This document shows positions 17,821 through 25,869 of a stretch of DNA of 64,000 bases, piece by piece. Source of the DNA: Niastella vici (lineage in GTDB: Bacteria; Bacteroidota; Bacteroidia; Chitinophagales; Chitinophagaceae); contig NZ_LVYD01000024.1 in assembly GCF_002077945.1 (NCBI RefSeq), positions 310,001 to 374,000 on the forward strand, given 5' to 3'. A program made the translations under genes and the position numbers. The number at the start of each line of letters is the position of its first letter. Position 1 is the stretch's first letter. The notes below the pieces were generated by a model, which was given only the letters and a program-made list of their open reading frames with translations, had not been told where the DNA came from and did not search any database.

Positions 17821-18011
17821 TTAAAAAATCAGAGATTCATGCCTTTTAGCAATCTCCATCCAATTGTCTGTAAGTAAAGCCGTAAAATCATCCGCATTTT
17901 TATCGTTGGTAATAGGTATTCCAATTTGAACCACACGTGTTCTTCTCTATAGTTGTAGCTTTCAAACCGAAGTGTACCTTTCGTATTCTGGTATATAATT
18001 GCGTTCATCAT
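17821..18011 (-). CDS. Small hypothetical protein with a -1 frame break (about 63 aa joined)
   Basis: The ATG frame from 18011 (MNAIIYQNTKGTLRFESYNYR) reads into low-quality sequence after about residue 28, while the -1 frame continues as GIPITNDKNADDFTALLTDN and MEIAKRHESLIF to a stop at 17821. The second half is clearly the protein-like one. One missing base near 17930-17940 restores a single frame. Its start overlaps the stop of the DUF3085-like gene (ATGA-type coupling). Confidence 0.5.
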
Positions 18012-18466
18012 TTCTTCTTTTTTCCGGGTATGACTAATTCAATTGATAGCGCAGTTCGATTGATTTTAATATGAATATCACCACCCAGTTGTATCCCCTG
18101 TTTAAAGAGTTCCAGTTCGAAAGCTTCAACGAAATCATCGCTACCCATAGCAGTAGCTGATTTATTGAACCAACCAGGATCAGTCGGAGCAAAGCCTTCT
18201 GCATAGCAAAGGTGGCTGTCGTCCTCTGGCATTTTGTCCAGTTTGGCAGATGTCATTAAGTAAACACCAGTGTCTTTAACTAACCATAGTGTAGCTTTTG
18301 TTTGAGTATAGTAAGGAGTCAGATTTACACCCGGTTCATAGTCTTTACCGGTTTTAAATTTATAGGTTTCGACGGCTTCTGGAAAAGTGGATTTGAATTC
18401 AGTAGCCTGTTCGCTTATTTTTAATATAGTCCGTAGTTTCTCGTTTTTGAAAATAAGTAGTGCCAT
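18008..18466 (-). CDS. DUF3085-like hypothetical protein, 152 aa
   Basis: The central segment KATLWLVKDTGVYLMTSAKL, followed by CYAEGFAPTD, fits my memory of DUF3085, a small plasmid-associated family of unknown function. Ends PGKKKK. Overlaps the next gene by 4 bases. Assignment is from pattern memory and is moderate only. Confidence 0.55.
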   Translation of the reverse strand: MALLIFKNEKLRTILKISEQATEFKSTFPEAVETYKFKTGKDYEPGVNLTPYYTQTKATLWLVKDTGVYLMTSAKLDKMPEDDSHLCYAEGFAPTDPGWFNKSATAMGSDDFVEAFELELFKQGIQLGGDIHIKINRTALSIELVIPGKKKK

Positions 18467-18526
18467 TTTTAAAATTTTAAGAATTAATGCTGATCCGTGA
18501 AGAGTACATTTTGATAGTGGTCGGTT

Positions 18527-18906
18527 TTATTCTTCTAATTGCCGGATAAATTCATTTTCCTGAGCCTTCAGAGATAAATAATTCACCATGGTTGACAGGG
18601 AAAAAAAGCGAAAAGGGTTGTTTACTTTCATAAAGAAGTAACGGATATCTGCCGGTTGCGGAAAAGCATATTCAGCAGGTATAATATAGCTGAAGAAGTA
18701 GGCTTTGCATTGATTTGTGCTAAGGCTAATATGCAGATGGATCTTATCAGCGATAAAAATTGCTCTTTGTCAACACTCACTGATGATTTACCAAACATTG
18801 AATATGCGATATGTAATAATGCGTCATATATCGGGTTATCAAATATGCCGGAGGCCGATTTCTTAATTTCTTCCAGGTCAAATTTTAAAACTTGAATGTT
18901 ATCCAT
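18527..18906 (-). CDS. Hypothetical protein with a -1 frame break (about 126 aa joined)
   Basis: The ATG frame at 18906 (MDNIQVLKFDLEEIKKSASG) stops at 18628, but its last third looks unlike protein. From the T5 run (plus-strand A5 at 18755-18759) the -1 frame gives IADKIHLHISLSTNQCKAYF ... FPQPADIRYFFMKVNN ... LKAQENEFIRQLEE and stops at 18527. Adding one T joins them. Family unknown. The plus-strand frame 18656-18895 is a shadow. Confidence 0.45.
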
Positions 18907-18934
18907 AAAAAGAGTTTTGTTTTAATCTTTGCGA

Positions 18935-19390
18935 TTATTTGTTGGAAATAAAGGTTTGCCATTCTTCCTCAGCCCGCACTTCCATATCGGTAAAAGGATA
19001 CTTTTGCAGCAGGTATTTTGAAAAGCCAATACGGTCATGTAATACAGGATTTGTAGAAGTGTCAGCTTCCAGATCACTCAGCAAGTTTATAATAATCTTG
19101 CTTACTTTGGCGCCGGTTGGGTCTTCAAATAAGAGGGTACTTAAAAGGTCTTCTTCTATCCAGTGGAGTTCATCGCCATTATCTTTTTTATTTAAACTTT
19201 TATTGACGGAAAGACGCATCTTTTTAATATTACTGGCAGAAGGGTTATTTATTACCGCCTCGAAATCATACGTAATCCCGTATTTTTTGGCTGTTTCAGT
19301 AAAGTAGGCAAGTGCAGCCTGTATATCAACATAAGGTTTCGCATGCTGGGGAACATTACCATCTACATCGAGAATTATATAGATTGTCAT
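18935..19390 (-). CDS. Hypothetical protein, 151 aa
   Basis: Starts MTIYIILDVDGNVPQHAKPY, a short beta-strand opening, then helical. Contains the acidic stretch KKDNGDELHWIEEDLLS. No family recognised. It follows the ligase-like gene by 122 bases of AT-rich spacer. Confidence 0.6.
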   Translation of the reverse strand: MTIYIILDVDGNVPQHAKPYVDIQAALAYFTETAKKYGITYDFEAVINNPSASNIKKMRLSVNKSLNKKDNGDELHWIEEDLLSTLLFEDPTGAKVSKIIINLLSDLEADTSTNPVLHDRIGFSKYLLQKYPFTDMEVRAEEEWQTFISNK

Positions 19391-19512
19391 TAATTATTTT
19401 TTAGAATTGAGATAAAAAAAGAAAGAAAGGGTACGGACATAGCAATGCAAGTGTGGTACGCCTGTAAAAGAAAGCGCATGCATCACTCAGTTTTTTTAAA
19501 AAAGGGTTACCA

Positions 19513-20187
19513 TTAAAAGGCATAGTTCTTGGTTTCTTTACGGGCCTTGAATTGCCAGGTGTAATTATTGCGTTCTTTGAAACCTAGCTCCAGCGTGGCT
19601 GCCGCCTTTTTTACAACTATTCCTTCGTACAAATCTGTTTTGACAATAGCGTTGTACAAGGATCTGAAGTTGTTTACGTAAGAAGGTGAAACATAAACGT
19701 TCTCAACCCGGGTTGTTTGGAGGTGTTCGTACATTACAATGGAATCTTTGGTTACAACCGTCTGACTTGTACCATACAGGCTGGAAAGTATTTTAAGGCG
19801 GGATTCAAATGTCTCGCCGATTAAATACCTGCTCTGCCATACAAGGATATCCCAGATAATAAACTTATGGTTAAACGGCTGCCCGTTTTCACCATCCTTA
19901 TTTTTATTAAGGTATTCACCGCATAGCACCATATATTTATTACTGTCATTTAATTCATTGTATGGAAGAGGCTGTTGCTTTTTCATTGGTTCATTGTGAC
20001 GATTAAAAATCTGGTAATCTGTCCGGCCATTCAAAAAAAGCACTGCGCAGCTCCCGTTGTATTTGGGTTGAGCAATGTAGCCCTCTCCCACACTATCGAG
20101 TTCATCGGGTGGTATGGTAGATTCAGGACGTGGTGGGTAGATATACCTGAATTTGTTATATTCAGAAAACATATTCATAGTTGCCAA
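19513..20187 (-). CDS. ATP-dependent DNA/RNA ligase-like nucleotidyltransferase
   Basis: Shows the covalent nucleotidyltransferase motifs in order: motif I PKYNGS with the adenylated lysine at residue 42, motif III-like VLCGEYLNK, motif IV LYEGIVVKK and motif V WQFKARK. At 224 aa it holds only the adenylation domain, without a clear OB domain, so it is either a minimal ligase or an RNA-ligase-like enzyme. Expected reaction: ATP-dependent sealing of a nick through an AMP-enzyme intermediate. It lies in a cluster with methyltransferase, J-domain and SWIM genes. Confidence 0.75.
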   Translation of the reverse strand: MATMNMFSEYNKFRYIYPPRPESTIPPDELDSVGEGYIAQPKYNGSCAVLFLNGRTDYQIFNRHNEPMKKQQPLPYNELNDSNKYMVLCGEYLNKNKDGENGQPFNHKFIIWDILVWQSRYLIGETFESRLKILSSLYGTSQTVVTKDSIVMYEHLQTTRVENVYVSPSYVNNFRSLYNAIVKTDLYEGIVVKKAAATLELGFKERNNYTWQFKARKETKNYAF

Positions 20188-20205
20188 TTATTTGATAAGT
20201 ATTGA

Positions 20206-20784
20206 TTATTTAAAGGCAATGACCGGTGAGATAGCGTTAAACAAGTCAGCCATTTTATCGCCGTACGAGGCCAATGTTTCGATGGCGCCTTTTTTCACCG
20301 AGATCACTTCTTTGGCCAGGATTAGTCTTTCCAGATCTGCCTTCGGGATACCAGATTTTTGGAGTGATTCAGATATTTCATTGATGTATTGGGCAAGAAC
20401 TTCCTGGTCAAATAAATACTCTGTGGTCCTTACGATAATACCCGGAAAATTTTCATCAACTATTGTGGCAACGCCTTCATCAATGGTACCATACCTGTCC
20501 TGAACCATTACCAGGACATCACCGAGTTGAAAGGAGCCGATATGGCGTTTTTGAATTTTGCATTCTTTAAGGTATGCTTCAGCAGCATATGGCTTCAGGG
20601 CTCCTTCGGCGATTTTCTTTTTTCCTTCCCAGGTTTTAAAATTTGTTTTTGCTTCTTTATAGTTGAGCAGAACTTCCTGTATTTCCGGAGTTATATCTAA
20701 TGACTGCTTTTCTTTCTTACTTTCTTTTTTATCTACTTTCTTAGCTGAAGAAAACAGATTCGGTTTTGCGACTTTTTCAGACAT
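20206..20784 (-). CDS. Hypothetical protein, 192 aa
   Basis: Low-complexity Lys/Glu/Ser N-terminus (residues 1-30), then a helical region and a beta-like central part (SFQLGDVLVMVQDRYG). Starts right after a perfect 10-bp terminator of the J-domain unit and ends 18 bases before the ligase-like gene, so it is probably the first gene of the ligase unit. Family unknown. Confidence 0.6.
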   Translation of the reverse strand: MSEKVAKPNLFSSAKKVDKKESKKEKQSLDITPEIQEVLLNYKEAKTNFKTWEGKKKIAEGALKPYAAEAYLKECKIQKRHIGSFQLGDVLVMVQDRYGTIDEGVATIVDENFPGIIVRTTEYLFDQEVLAQYINEISESLQKSGIPKADLERLILAKEVISVKKGAIETLASYGDKMADLFNAISPVIAFK

Positions 20785-20814
20785 TGTGATAATGATTGAA
20801 TGTTAAAAAATAGA

Positions 20815-20838
20815 AAACCCTTACCGTAGTAAGGGTTT
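20815..20838 (-). terminator. Hairpin terminator
   Basis: AAACCCTTAC / GTAAGGGTTT, 10 bp with a 4-base loop, followed on the minus strand by TTCTATTTTTTAAC. Ends the J-domain/SWIM/methyltransferase unit. Confidence 0.8.
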
Positions 20839-20869
20839 GTTTACTGAACAGTTTTATAGAAGAGTACTT

Positions 20870-21193
20870 TTATTTCTTTTGTTTAGGATTTAAAGTGGCA
20901 TATGCAGCAGAAAGCTTTTGAGCCATTTCTACCGCTTTTTCAATCTGGTGTTGATTGCTATCGGGATGCCATTGTTTCATTTTAGTACGGTAAGCGCTTT
21001 TAATTTCTGATATAGTGGCATTGGTTGAAACACCAAGGATGGAATGTGGAGATTCGCCAGTGCGGGCCAGGATGGCCTTTGCTTCATCGGCATTCATACG
21101 TGTTCGAAATGCACTGCGCCATTTATCAGGATCACCGTATCCATTTGATGTATCATAGGTCTTGTATCCATCGAGAAAACCTCTTTTTGCCAT
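20870..21193 (-). CDS. J-domain (DnaJ-like) protein, 107 aa
   Basis: C-terminal half is a compact J domain: SILGVSTNATISEIKSAYRT followed by KQWHPDSNQ, with the essential HPD tripeptide, and AYATLNPKQKK at the end. J domains stimulate Hsp70 ATPase. The N-terminal 45 residues are unique (FLDGYKTYDTSNGYG). No Hsp70 or GrpE is nearby, so it presumably uses the host DnaK. Begins 5 bases after the stop of the SWIM gene. Confidence 0.8.
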   Translation of the reverse strand: MAKRGFLDGYKTYDTSNGYGDPDKWRSAFRTRMNADEAKAILARTGESPHSILGVSTNATISEIKSAYRTKMKQWHPDSNQHQIEKAVEMAQKLSAAYATLNPKQKK

Positions 21194-21197
21194 AGGA

Positions 21198-21443
21198 CTA
21201 TTGTTTTATAAGGTTGACTTCATAGGGCTTTTCATGGCCGGGAATGTTGAGCGCCTGTAAATGCTTACAGGTCCGGTGTATCCTCCAGCCTGGACAACTG
21301 CATCCCCAGTGTTTTTTAGTTTTGTGTTGGGAAATGGTATATAAGCGATTGGACGTTTCACTTTGGACATTGAAGCGAAATTGCCATTGATCTAAATCCG
21401 GCAATGCCATTTCCTTAGGAACATAAATCGTAGGTACTTGCAT
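21198..21443 (-). CDS. SWIM zinc-finger protein, 81 aa
   Basis: Contains CSCPGWRIHRTCKH, matching the CxC...CxH pattern of the SWIM zinc finger, which binds nucleic acid or protein. The short length suggests a stand-alone adaptor. Located between the methyltransferase gene and the J-domain gene, in one unit. Confidence 0.75.
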   Translation of the reverse strand: MQVPTIYVPKEMALPDLDQWQFRFNVQSETSNRLYTISQHKTKKHWGCSCPGWRIHRTCKHLQALNIPGHEKPYEVNLIKQ

Positions 21444-21474
21444 AACTTAAATGTTTAAATGATTAAGGAATGAA

Positions 21475-22314
21475 TTACTCTGGTGGAAAGAGTGATGGTA
21501 AGTTGATGGAACCCGAGGAGCGGTTTCGCTTACAGGAAGGCACGGTTTGCGTAGTAAAATCGCAGGTGATGATTTCAACTTTTGGTGCGGCACCTTTCCA
21601 CTGATGGCCGTTGGCATCGATGCCGCAATTATTTTCTAAACATATCCCGGTTTCCTTATTGAATTTGAGGTATTCCCTGGAATCATTGTTGTATGATTGC
21701 CCGGCCCTGGGGTAATGGATAATGGGGCTGCTGCTTTGTGGTATAATGAACGCTCCCGCTTTAGCTGTTTTACTGGCTACTTCGATCGCTTTATATTCAA
21801 AGGATGCACCTGTATAATTAAGATGGGGTGCCTTCTTCATGGACATGTTCTTACCAAATGGAGGATTGGCAATAGCAAAATCAAACTTCCTGTCTAAAAA
21901 CTTATCCGGGAAATCCGGGTCTAAAATGTCGGCGCATATCCAGGACGCCTTTGGTACAAGAATTTTCCCGACAGCGACAAATTCAGGATTAATTTCAACA
22001 CATATAAGTTCAAATTCATCCCATTTTATCCAATCCTGCATCCAATAGGAAAGGTGACCGATGCCGGCGCATAGATCAATTACGGACTGGTGTCCCTGGG
22101 CTTCCACTCGAAAGTCTTTTGCCAGCTCTACCGGCGTAAAAAATATTCCTGCATTGACGACGAGGTGGGCGGCAGTATACCCGGGATCAAAATTTTCTAA
22201 AACATAGAGCTCGTATTTTTCTTTTGTTTCAAGATCAGTAATCGAAGGCAATTCATTTAAATACTGCAGGGCTTGTTCGTGCCGTTTCACTTCGGGCCCG
22301 GTTAGTCTGCTCAT
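21475..22314 (-). CDS. SAM-dependent DNA methyltransferase, N6-adenine type
   Basis: Rossmann-fold class I methyltransferase: SAM-binding motif I VIDLCAGIGHLSYWM (about residues 79-93), an acidic residue at the end of strand 2 (ICVEINPEF), and the catalytic NPPFGKN (about 150), typical of N6-adenine and N4-cytosine DNA methylases. 279 aa, apparently complete. No cognate restriction nuclease is adjacent, so it looks like an orphan methylase, as often carried by mobile elements for evading restriction. First gene of the unit with SWIM and J-domain genes. Confidence 0.85.
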   Translation of the reverse strand: MSRLTGPEVKRHEQALQYLNELPSITDLETKEKYELYVLENFDPGYTAAHLVVNAGIFFTPVELAKDFRVEAQGHQSVIDLCAGIGHLSYWMQDWIKWDEFELICVEINPEFVAVGKILVPKASWICADILDPDFPDKFLDRKFDFAIANPPFGKNMSMKKAPHLNYTGASFEYKAIEVASKTAKAGAFIIPQSSSPIIHYPRAGQSYNNDSREYLKFNKETGICLENNCGIDANGHQWKGAAPKVEIITCDFTTQTVPSCKRNRSSGSINLPSLFPPE

Positions 22315-22477
22315 AAAATATTTTTATTGAATAAAAAATGGTAAAACACTAACCATCATCTTACCTGACTTCCCTTGCGGGTATAGAAAATCAACAAAGG
22401 ATTTTACTTTGGAAATTTGTTACAGATAAAACGATGATTAGTGTTGGAGGGGATGGAGTGCGTTAAAGCAGTAGTGA

Positions 22478-22735
22478 TCAGGTTGTATGGTACCTGAGTG
22501 CTTTTTTTATTTTTATCAATTCCAGTTCGGGAAAAAGGTGGATCATTTGCTGTAGTATTGCTTCCTTTGTTTTGGGGTCCATTTGATCAACCGTTACTTC
22601 AAATATGAAATCTGAATCAGTTACAACACCGTCTAGAACGTAGTCAGCTTTAATGCATATGAACTTTTCTTCGTAGAAAGTATAATAATAATCACATCCC
22701 AATACTTCGTAGGGTTTCCAGTTGAGTGTAATCAT
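22478..22735 (-). CDS. Hypothetical protein, 85 aa
   Basis: MITLNWKPYEVLGCDYYYTF..., a small aromatic-rich protein with a helical second half. Starts 4 bases after the stop of the DUF3150-like gene, so it belongs to the MoxR/VWA unit. Family unknown. Confidence 0.6.
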   Translation of the reverse strand: MITLNWKPYEVLGCDYYYTFYEEKFICIKADYVLDGVVTDSDFIFEVTVDQMDPKTKEAILQQMIHLFPELELIKIKKALRYHTT

Positions 22736-22739
22736 AAAA

Positions 22740-23606
22740 CTAAGCTGCCTGGAAATTTAAAATGTCGTCTGAAACAAAGTCACTGATTTTATTGAGTAAC
22801 TCTTTGGCATTGCGGGCTGTTTCATTTCGCCTGATCTGGTTGGTACGGAGTTCATCAGGATCAATAAGAAGTTTTTTCATATCATCGATGGCGTCGTTGA
22901 TATCAGGATCATCGGTAAAGTTCAGCCGGGGTAATAAATCAACCAAGTCACGAACATTTTCGACAAGGCTTTTTTTGAACTTCGCATCTTTATCCGAAAG
23001 ACGTTGATACATATGTTCAACAGCTTCCCGGATACGGTTCCACATGTCTTTTGTGGAGTCGGCAATTTTTTTATAAATATTTTTTTCAACCTCCTGTTTA
23101 AGACGGTCAACTTCCTGTTGGCTGACAGAAATACGTATGTCATCCAATTGAGCAATTGGGGTAGGTTCAGTTGTAAAATCGAATTTTTCCCTGAGTTTAG
23201 ATACAGATGGGTAATCTGCTTCACTGAACATCGTGTTTAAGAAAAGTTGTGCATCAGCCTTTAAAGCCGGGTAAACAGCAATAAAATCATCAACAGCCTT
23301 TTCAAATTTCTCTTTAAATTCCATTTGTTTGTTGATGTATTCATAATAATTGGTTGCAGGAAGAATTCGCCCACCGTTATCCGTCCAGGGGAGTGTTTGT
23401 TCATAATGATAATCCCTGGCCTCTTTTGCAATACTATTTAATTTTGACAAACCATCTTTTGCAATCAGAATTTTATTGAACCGGCCTGCATCTTTTGCAT
23501 TATGGTTCTCTTCAACTTCTTTGGTTACTTTTTTATCCATTTTTTTGGCAGACCACATTTTTATGGTAAGGTTAAATACAATAACCTTTTTAGATAAATC
23601 TTTCAT
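22740..23606 (-). CDS. DUF3150-like protein of a MoxR/VWA module, 288 aa
   Basis: The start MKDLSKKVIVFNLTIKMWSA and the all-helical, charged body resemble DUF3150 proteins, which in plasmids and phages sit next to MoxR ATPase and VWA genes, exactly as here (24722-25729 and 23640-24719 precede it). No catalytic motif seen; likely a structural or substrate-adaptor subunit. Family assignment from memory of N-terminal pattern and context. Confidence 0.6.
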   Translation of the reverse strand: MKDLSKKVIVFNLTIKMWSAKKMDKKVTKEVEENHNAKDAGRFNKILIAKDGLSKLNSIAKEARDYHYEQTLPWTDNGGRILPATNYYEYINKQMEFKEKFEKAVDDFIAVYPALKADAQLFLNTMFSEADYPSVSKLREKFDFTTEPTPIAQLDDIRISVSQQEVDRLKQEVEKNIYKKIADSTKDMWNRIREAVEHMYQRLSDKDAKFKKSLVENVRDLVDLLPRLNFTDDPDINDAIDDMKKLLIDPDELRTNQIRRNETARNAKELLNKISDFVSDDILNFQAA

Positions 23607-23639
23607 TTGTTAAAATTTAGTGTGAATGAAAATGTAGGG

Positions 23640-24719
23640 TTAGTTTTCAACAAGGATAGTATCTCCAAAAGGCGGATTGAATCTTCGGTAACTATAAACT
23701 GCCCATATTACGGGGAAATCGGGAGGGTCCGGAAAGGTAGAGCATCCACCATCTGTAAGGTAAACGACAGCCCTTGGTAATAAGCCTTGTTCGTCGATAT
23801 AATTAAAGCCTGGTATAAAGTCGGTGCCACCATTTCCATGTGGTTCTAGTTTGACCGCTTCATCAGGTTCAACGTATTGTACTGAACGTACGAGGTCATC
23901 GCAATAGATAACTATAAGTGAAATTTTAAAAATGCTAATTATTTCCTGAATTTCAGCTGCGAACTGGCTGATGAGTTCATCACCAATACTTCCTGAAGTA
24001 TCAATTATCAATACAATATTGCCCACTCCAAGTGAGCGGAGGGCAGGGAGATAGACACCAGAATGGAGATATCGGGTATTCGGAAGTTGCCAACTGTAGT
24101 CACTATTTGATATGGTGGAGAGAAATTGTGCAAGTGCTTCCTGCCATTTTATTTTTGGTGTTGATACATCCTTTATAAGTCGTTTAATATATTCAGGGCA
24201 TTTATGTTGTGCCTGTGCGATAAAGCTTGCTCTTAAGATTGAGGATCGTATTACTTCTTCGGGTAGGTCTTCAGGCGCATCAGTCACTTCACCAATATTA
24301 CCTAGAAAATTTTTATAGTCAACATCATCGGGCAGTAAACTATAAATCAGTTCTGCAGACATTCCTTTGTAGAGGTCATCAATAAGTGCACCTTGGGGTA
24401 ATGTAAAGCCATCATCAATCAGCAGGCTATTTATCGCGTAGTCTGCAGCAACGTTGAATTTATAATGATCTCTGTTTCCGCGCCGGGTATGATGCAGGTA
24501 GGCCACATGCAATATTTCGTGCGCCAGGACGCCGATCAGTTCGGACTTTGTTAATGAGTCAATAAATTCATGATTGTATTTGATCAGTTTACCGTTGATA
24601 CAACACGTTTTTATGGAAGAATCTTTAATAAATTCGAGATTAAAAAGCAGTGAAGCATAAAAGGGTTGTTTCATTACCAGGCTCATTTTAGCCTTGTTGA
24701 TATCTTCAATGACGTTCAT
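23640..24719 (-). CDS. VWA-like putative metallopeptidase (DUF2201 type), 359 aa
   Basis: N-terminal zincin-like part with AHEILHVAYLHH (HExxH at about residue 66) and, at about 235, a von Willebrand A domain: VLIIDTSGSIGDEL with a complete MIDAS DxSxS. This two-domain layout is DUF2201. Partners of MoxR AAA ATPases use the VWA domain to bind the hexamer and load metal or remodel a target. Gene starts 2 bases after the stop of the MoxR gene, so a functional pair is very likely. Target unknown. Confidence 0.85.
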   Translation of the reverse strand: MNVIEDINKAKMSLVMKQPFYASLLFNLEFIKDSSIKTCCINGKLIKYNHEFIDSLTKSELIGVLAHEILHVAYLHHTRRGNRDHYKFNVAADYAINSLLIDDGFTLPQGALIDDLYKGMSAELIYSLLPDDVDYKNFLGNIGEVTDAPEDLPEEVIRSSILRASFIAQAQHKCPEYIKRLIKDVSTPKIKWQEALAQFLSTISNSDYSWQLPNTRYLHSGVYLPALRSLGVGNIVLIIDTSGSIGDELISQFAAEIQEIISIFKISLIVIYCDDLVRSVQYVEPDEAVKLEPHGNGGTDFIPGFNYIDEQGLLPRAVVYLTDGGCSTFPDPPDFPVIWAVYSYRRFNPPFGDTILVEN

Positions 24720-24721
24720 AG

Positions 24722-25729
24722 CTATTGATTTTGAAATATGTTTTTATGCATTTTTTTCGTCCATTTGATAAACGTTTCTGTGTTTTGTAATTCAGGGTTT
24801 TTGGATGTGGCCATCGTCATGCAACAAACATTCAGTTCGGCTGGCAACCGGTACAGGTATTTGGTAATATTTGGTATTGTATCTTCATCCATACGGTTTG
24901 CCAGGGAAATGGTAAAAGCGTATGTTGAACCGTTGCCAGGTGGGATTAATGCATTATCAGGATCAGCAATTACTGACTCAACAGTAGGAAGGCTTGTCAT
25001 TAGATCTAAAAATTCGAAATATTGATATGAAAATTCCGGTCCAACCGCTCCTTCGGCTGCCTCTTTAAGTAATTCATCTGGACAGTTACTATTATATAAC
25101 TGGCCCAGCATTGCGATAGTGCGGGGGCAATATGTATTTTCAATAGCTTTCCCCGGCGATGGATTGTTAAGTAAATCCGGCTTCCATGCAATGAAAGACA
25201 TTAGTTGCGGCGGCATATTGTTTTCAGCAGCCCATACAAACCAATCTTTCCAATCGACGTCCAGCTTTGCTAAATAAAAGCGCCTGATAAGTGGTTCAAT
25301 AACACCGCTTACACCTGCCCGATCTTCTTTCCGGTTGGTAGCTGCTATAAATGTGACTTTATCTGAAATCTTGTGTCCGTTGATCTGGCGTGTGAGTACT
25401 AATTGCATGATTGACGCCTGAACACTTACCGGCGCTTGGCCCAGGTCATCGATAAGGAACACGAGTTCATCTTTTGTTTCCATTAAAATTTTAAGGTCGC
25501 CGAACGGAAGGAAGTCGGCACCATTTCGGTCTTTATTTGGAAATGGAAGTCCCCGGTAGTCAGTCGGATCGGATACAACAGGATGTGTAACGAGTAGGCG
25601 TATTTTCAGGATTTTACAGACATGGGCAACAATATCACTTTTACCCACCCCTGGGGGACCAGGTATTAGTACGGGGTAGTGATTTTTTATGCAATATTCC
25701 AGGTATTTCGAAAGCTTTGCAGGTTTCAT
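24722..25729 (-). CDS. MoxR-type AAA+ ATPase
   Basis: Walker A GPPGVGKSD (about residues 23-31), Walker B VFLIDDLGQAP (about 90-100), sensor 1 TFIAATNRKEDRAGV and the arginine-bearing LIRRFYLAKLDV follow as in the MoxR group. These chaperone-like ATPases act with VWA proteins; the partner is the next gene. A three-tier hairpin (25762-25835) just upstream separates it from parB. Confidence 0.9.
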   Translation of the reverse strand: MKPAKLSKYLEYCIKNHYPVLIPGPPGVGKSDIVAHVCKILKIRLLVTHPVVSDPTDYRGLPFPNKDRNGADFLPFGDLKILMETKDELVFLIDDLGQAPVSVQASIMQLVLTRQINGHKISDKVTFIAATNRKEDRAGVSGVIEPLIRRFYLAKLDVDWKDWFVWAAENNMPPQLMSFIAWKPDLLNNPSPGKAIENTYCPRTIAMLGQLYNSNCPDELLKEAAEGAVGPEFSYQYFEFLDLMTSLPTVESVIADPDNALIPPGNGSTYAFTISLANRMDEDTIPNITKYLYRLPAELNVCCMTMATSKNPELQNTETFIKWTKKMHKNIFQNQ

Positions 25730-25761
25730 AAACCAGTATTTTATTGATGATAAAAATGAAG

Positions 25762-25835
25762 GGACGCATTCACCAGCAGTAATAGTAGGTACGCCGGTAG
25801 TTGAGCTACCGGTTGTACCATTGGTAAATGCGTCC
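25762..25835. repeat. Three-tier nested inverted repeat between parB and the moxR gene
   Basis: Outer arms GGACGCATT / AATGCGTCC, with an adjoining ACCA / TGGT; middle arms GGTAC / GTACC; inner arms CCGGTAG / CTACCGG around TTGAG. The whole structure covers 74 bases and the intergenic space. It may be a terminator or an RNA-processing site; being next to parB, a centromere-like role is also possible. No T-run follows directly. Confidence 0.7.
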
Positions 25836-25869
25836 GTATTTATTAATGAATAGTAAAAGAAAGCAGGGG

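Noticed and set aside
18656-18895. A 79-codon plus-strand frame
   Set aside because: Lies against the direction of all neighbours and overlaps the minus-strand gene whose repaired frame is more protein-like.
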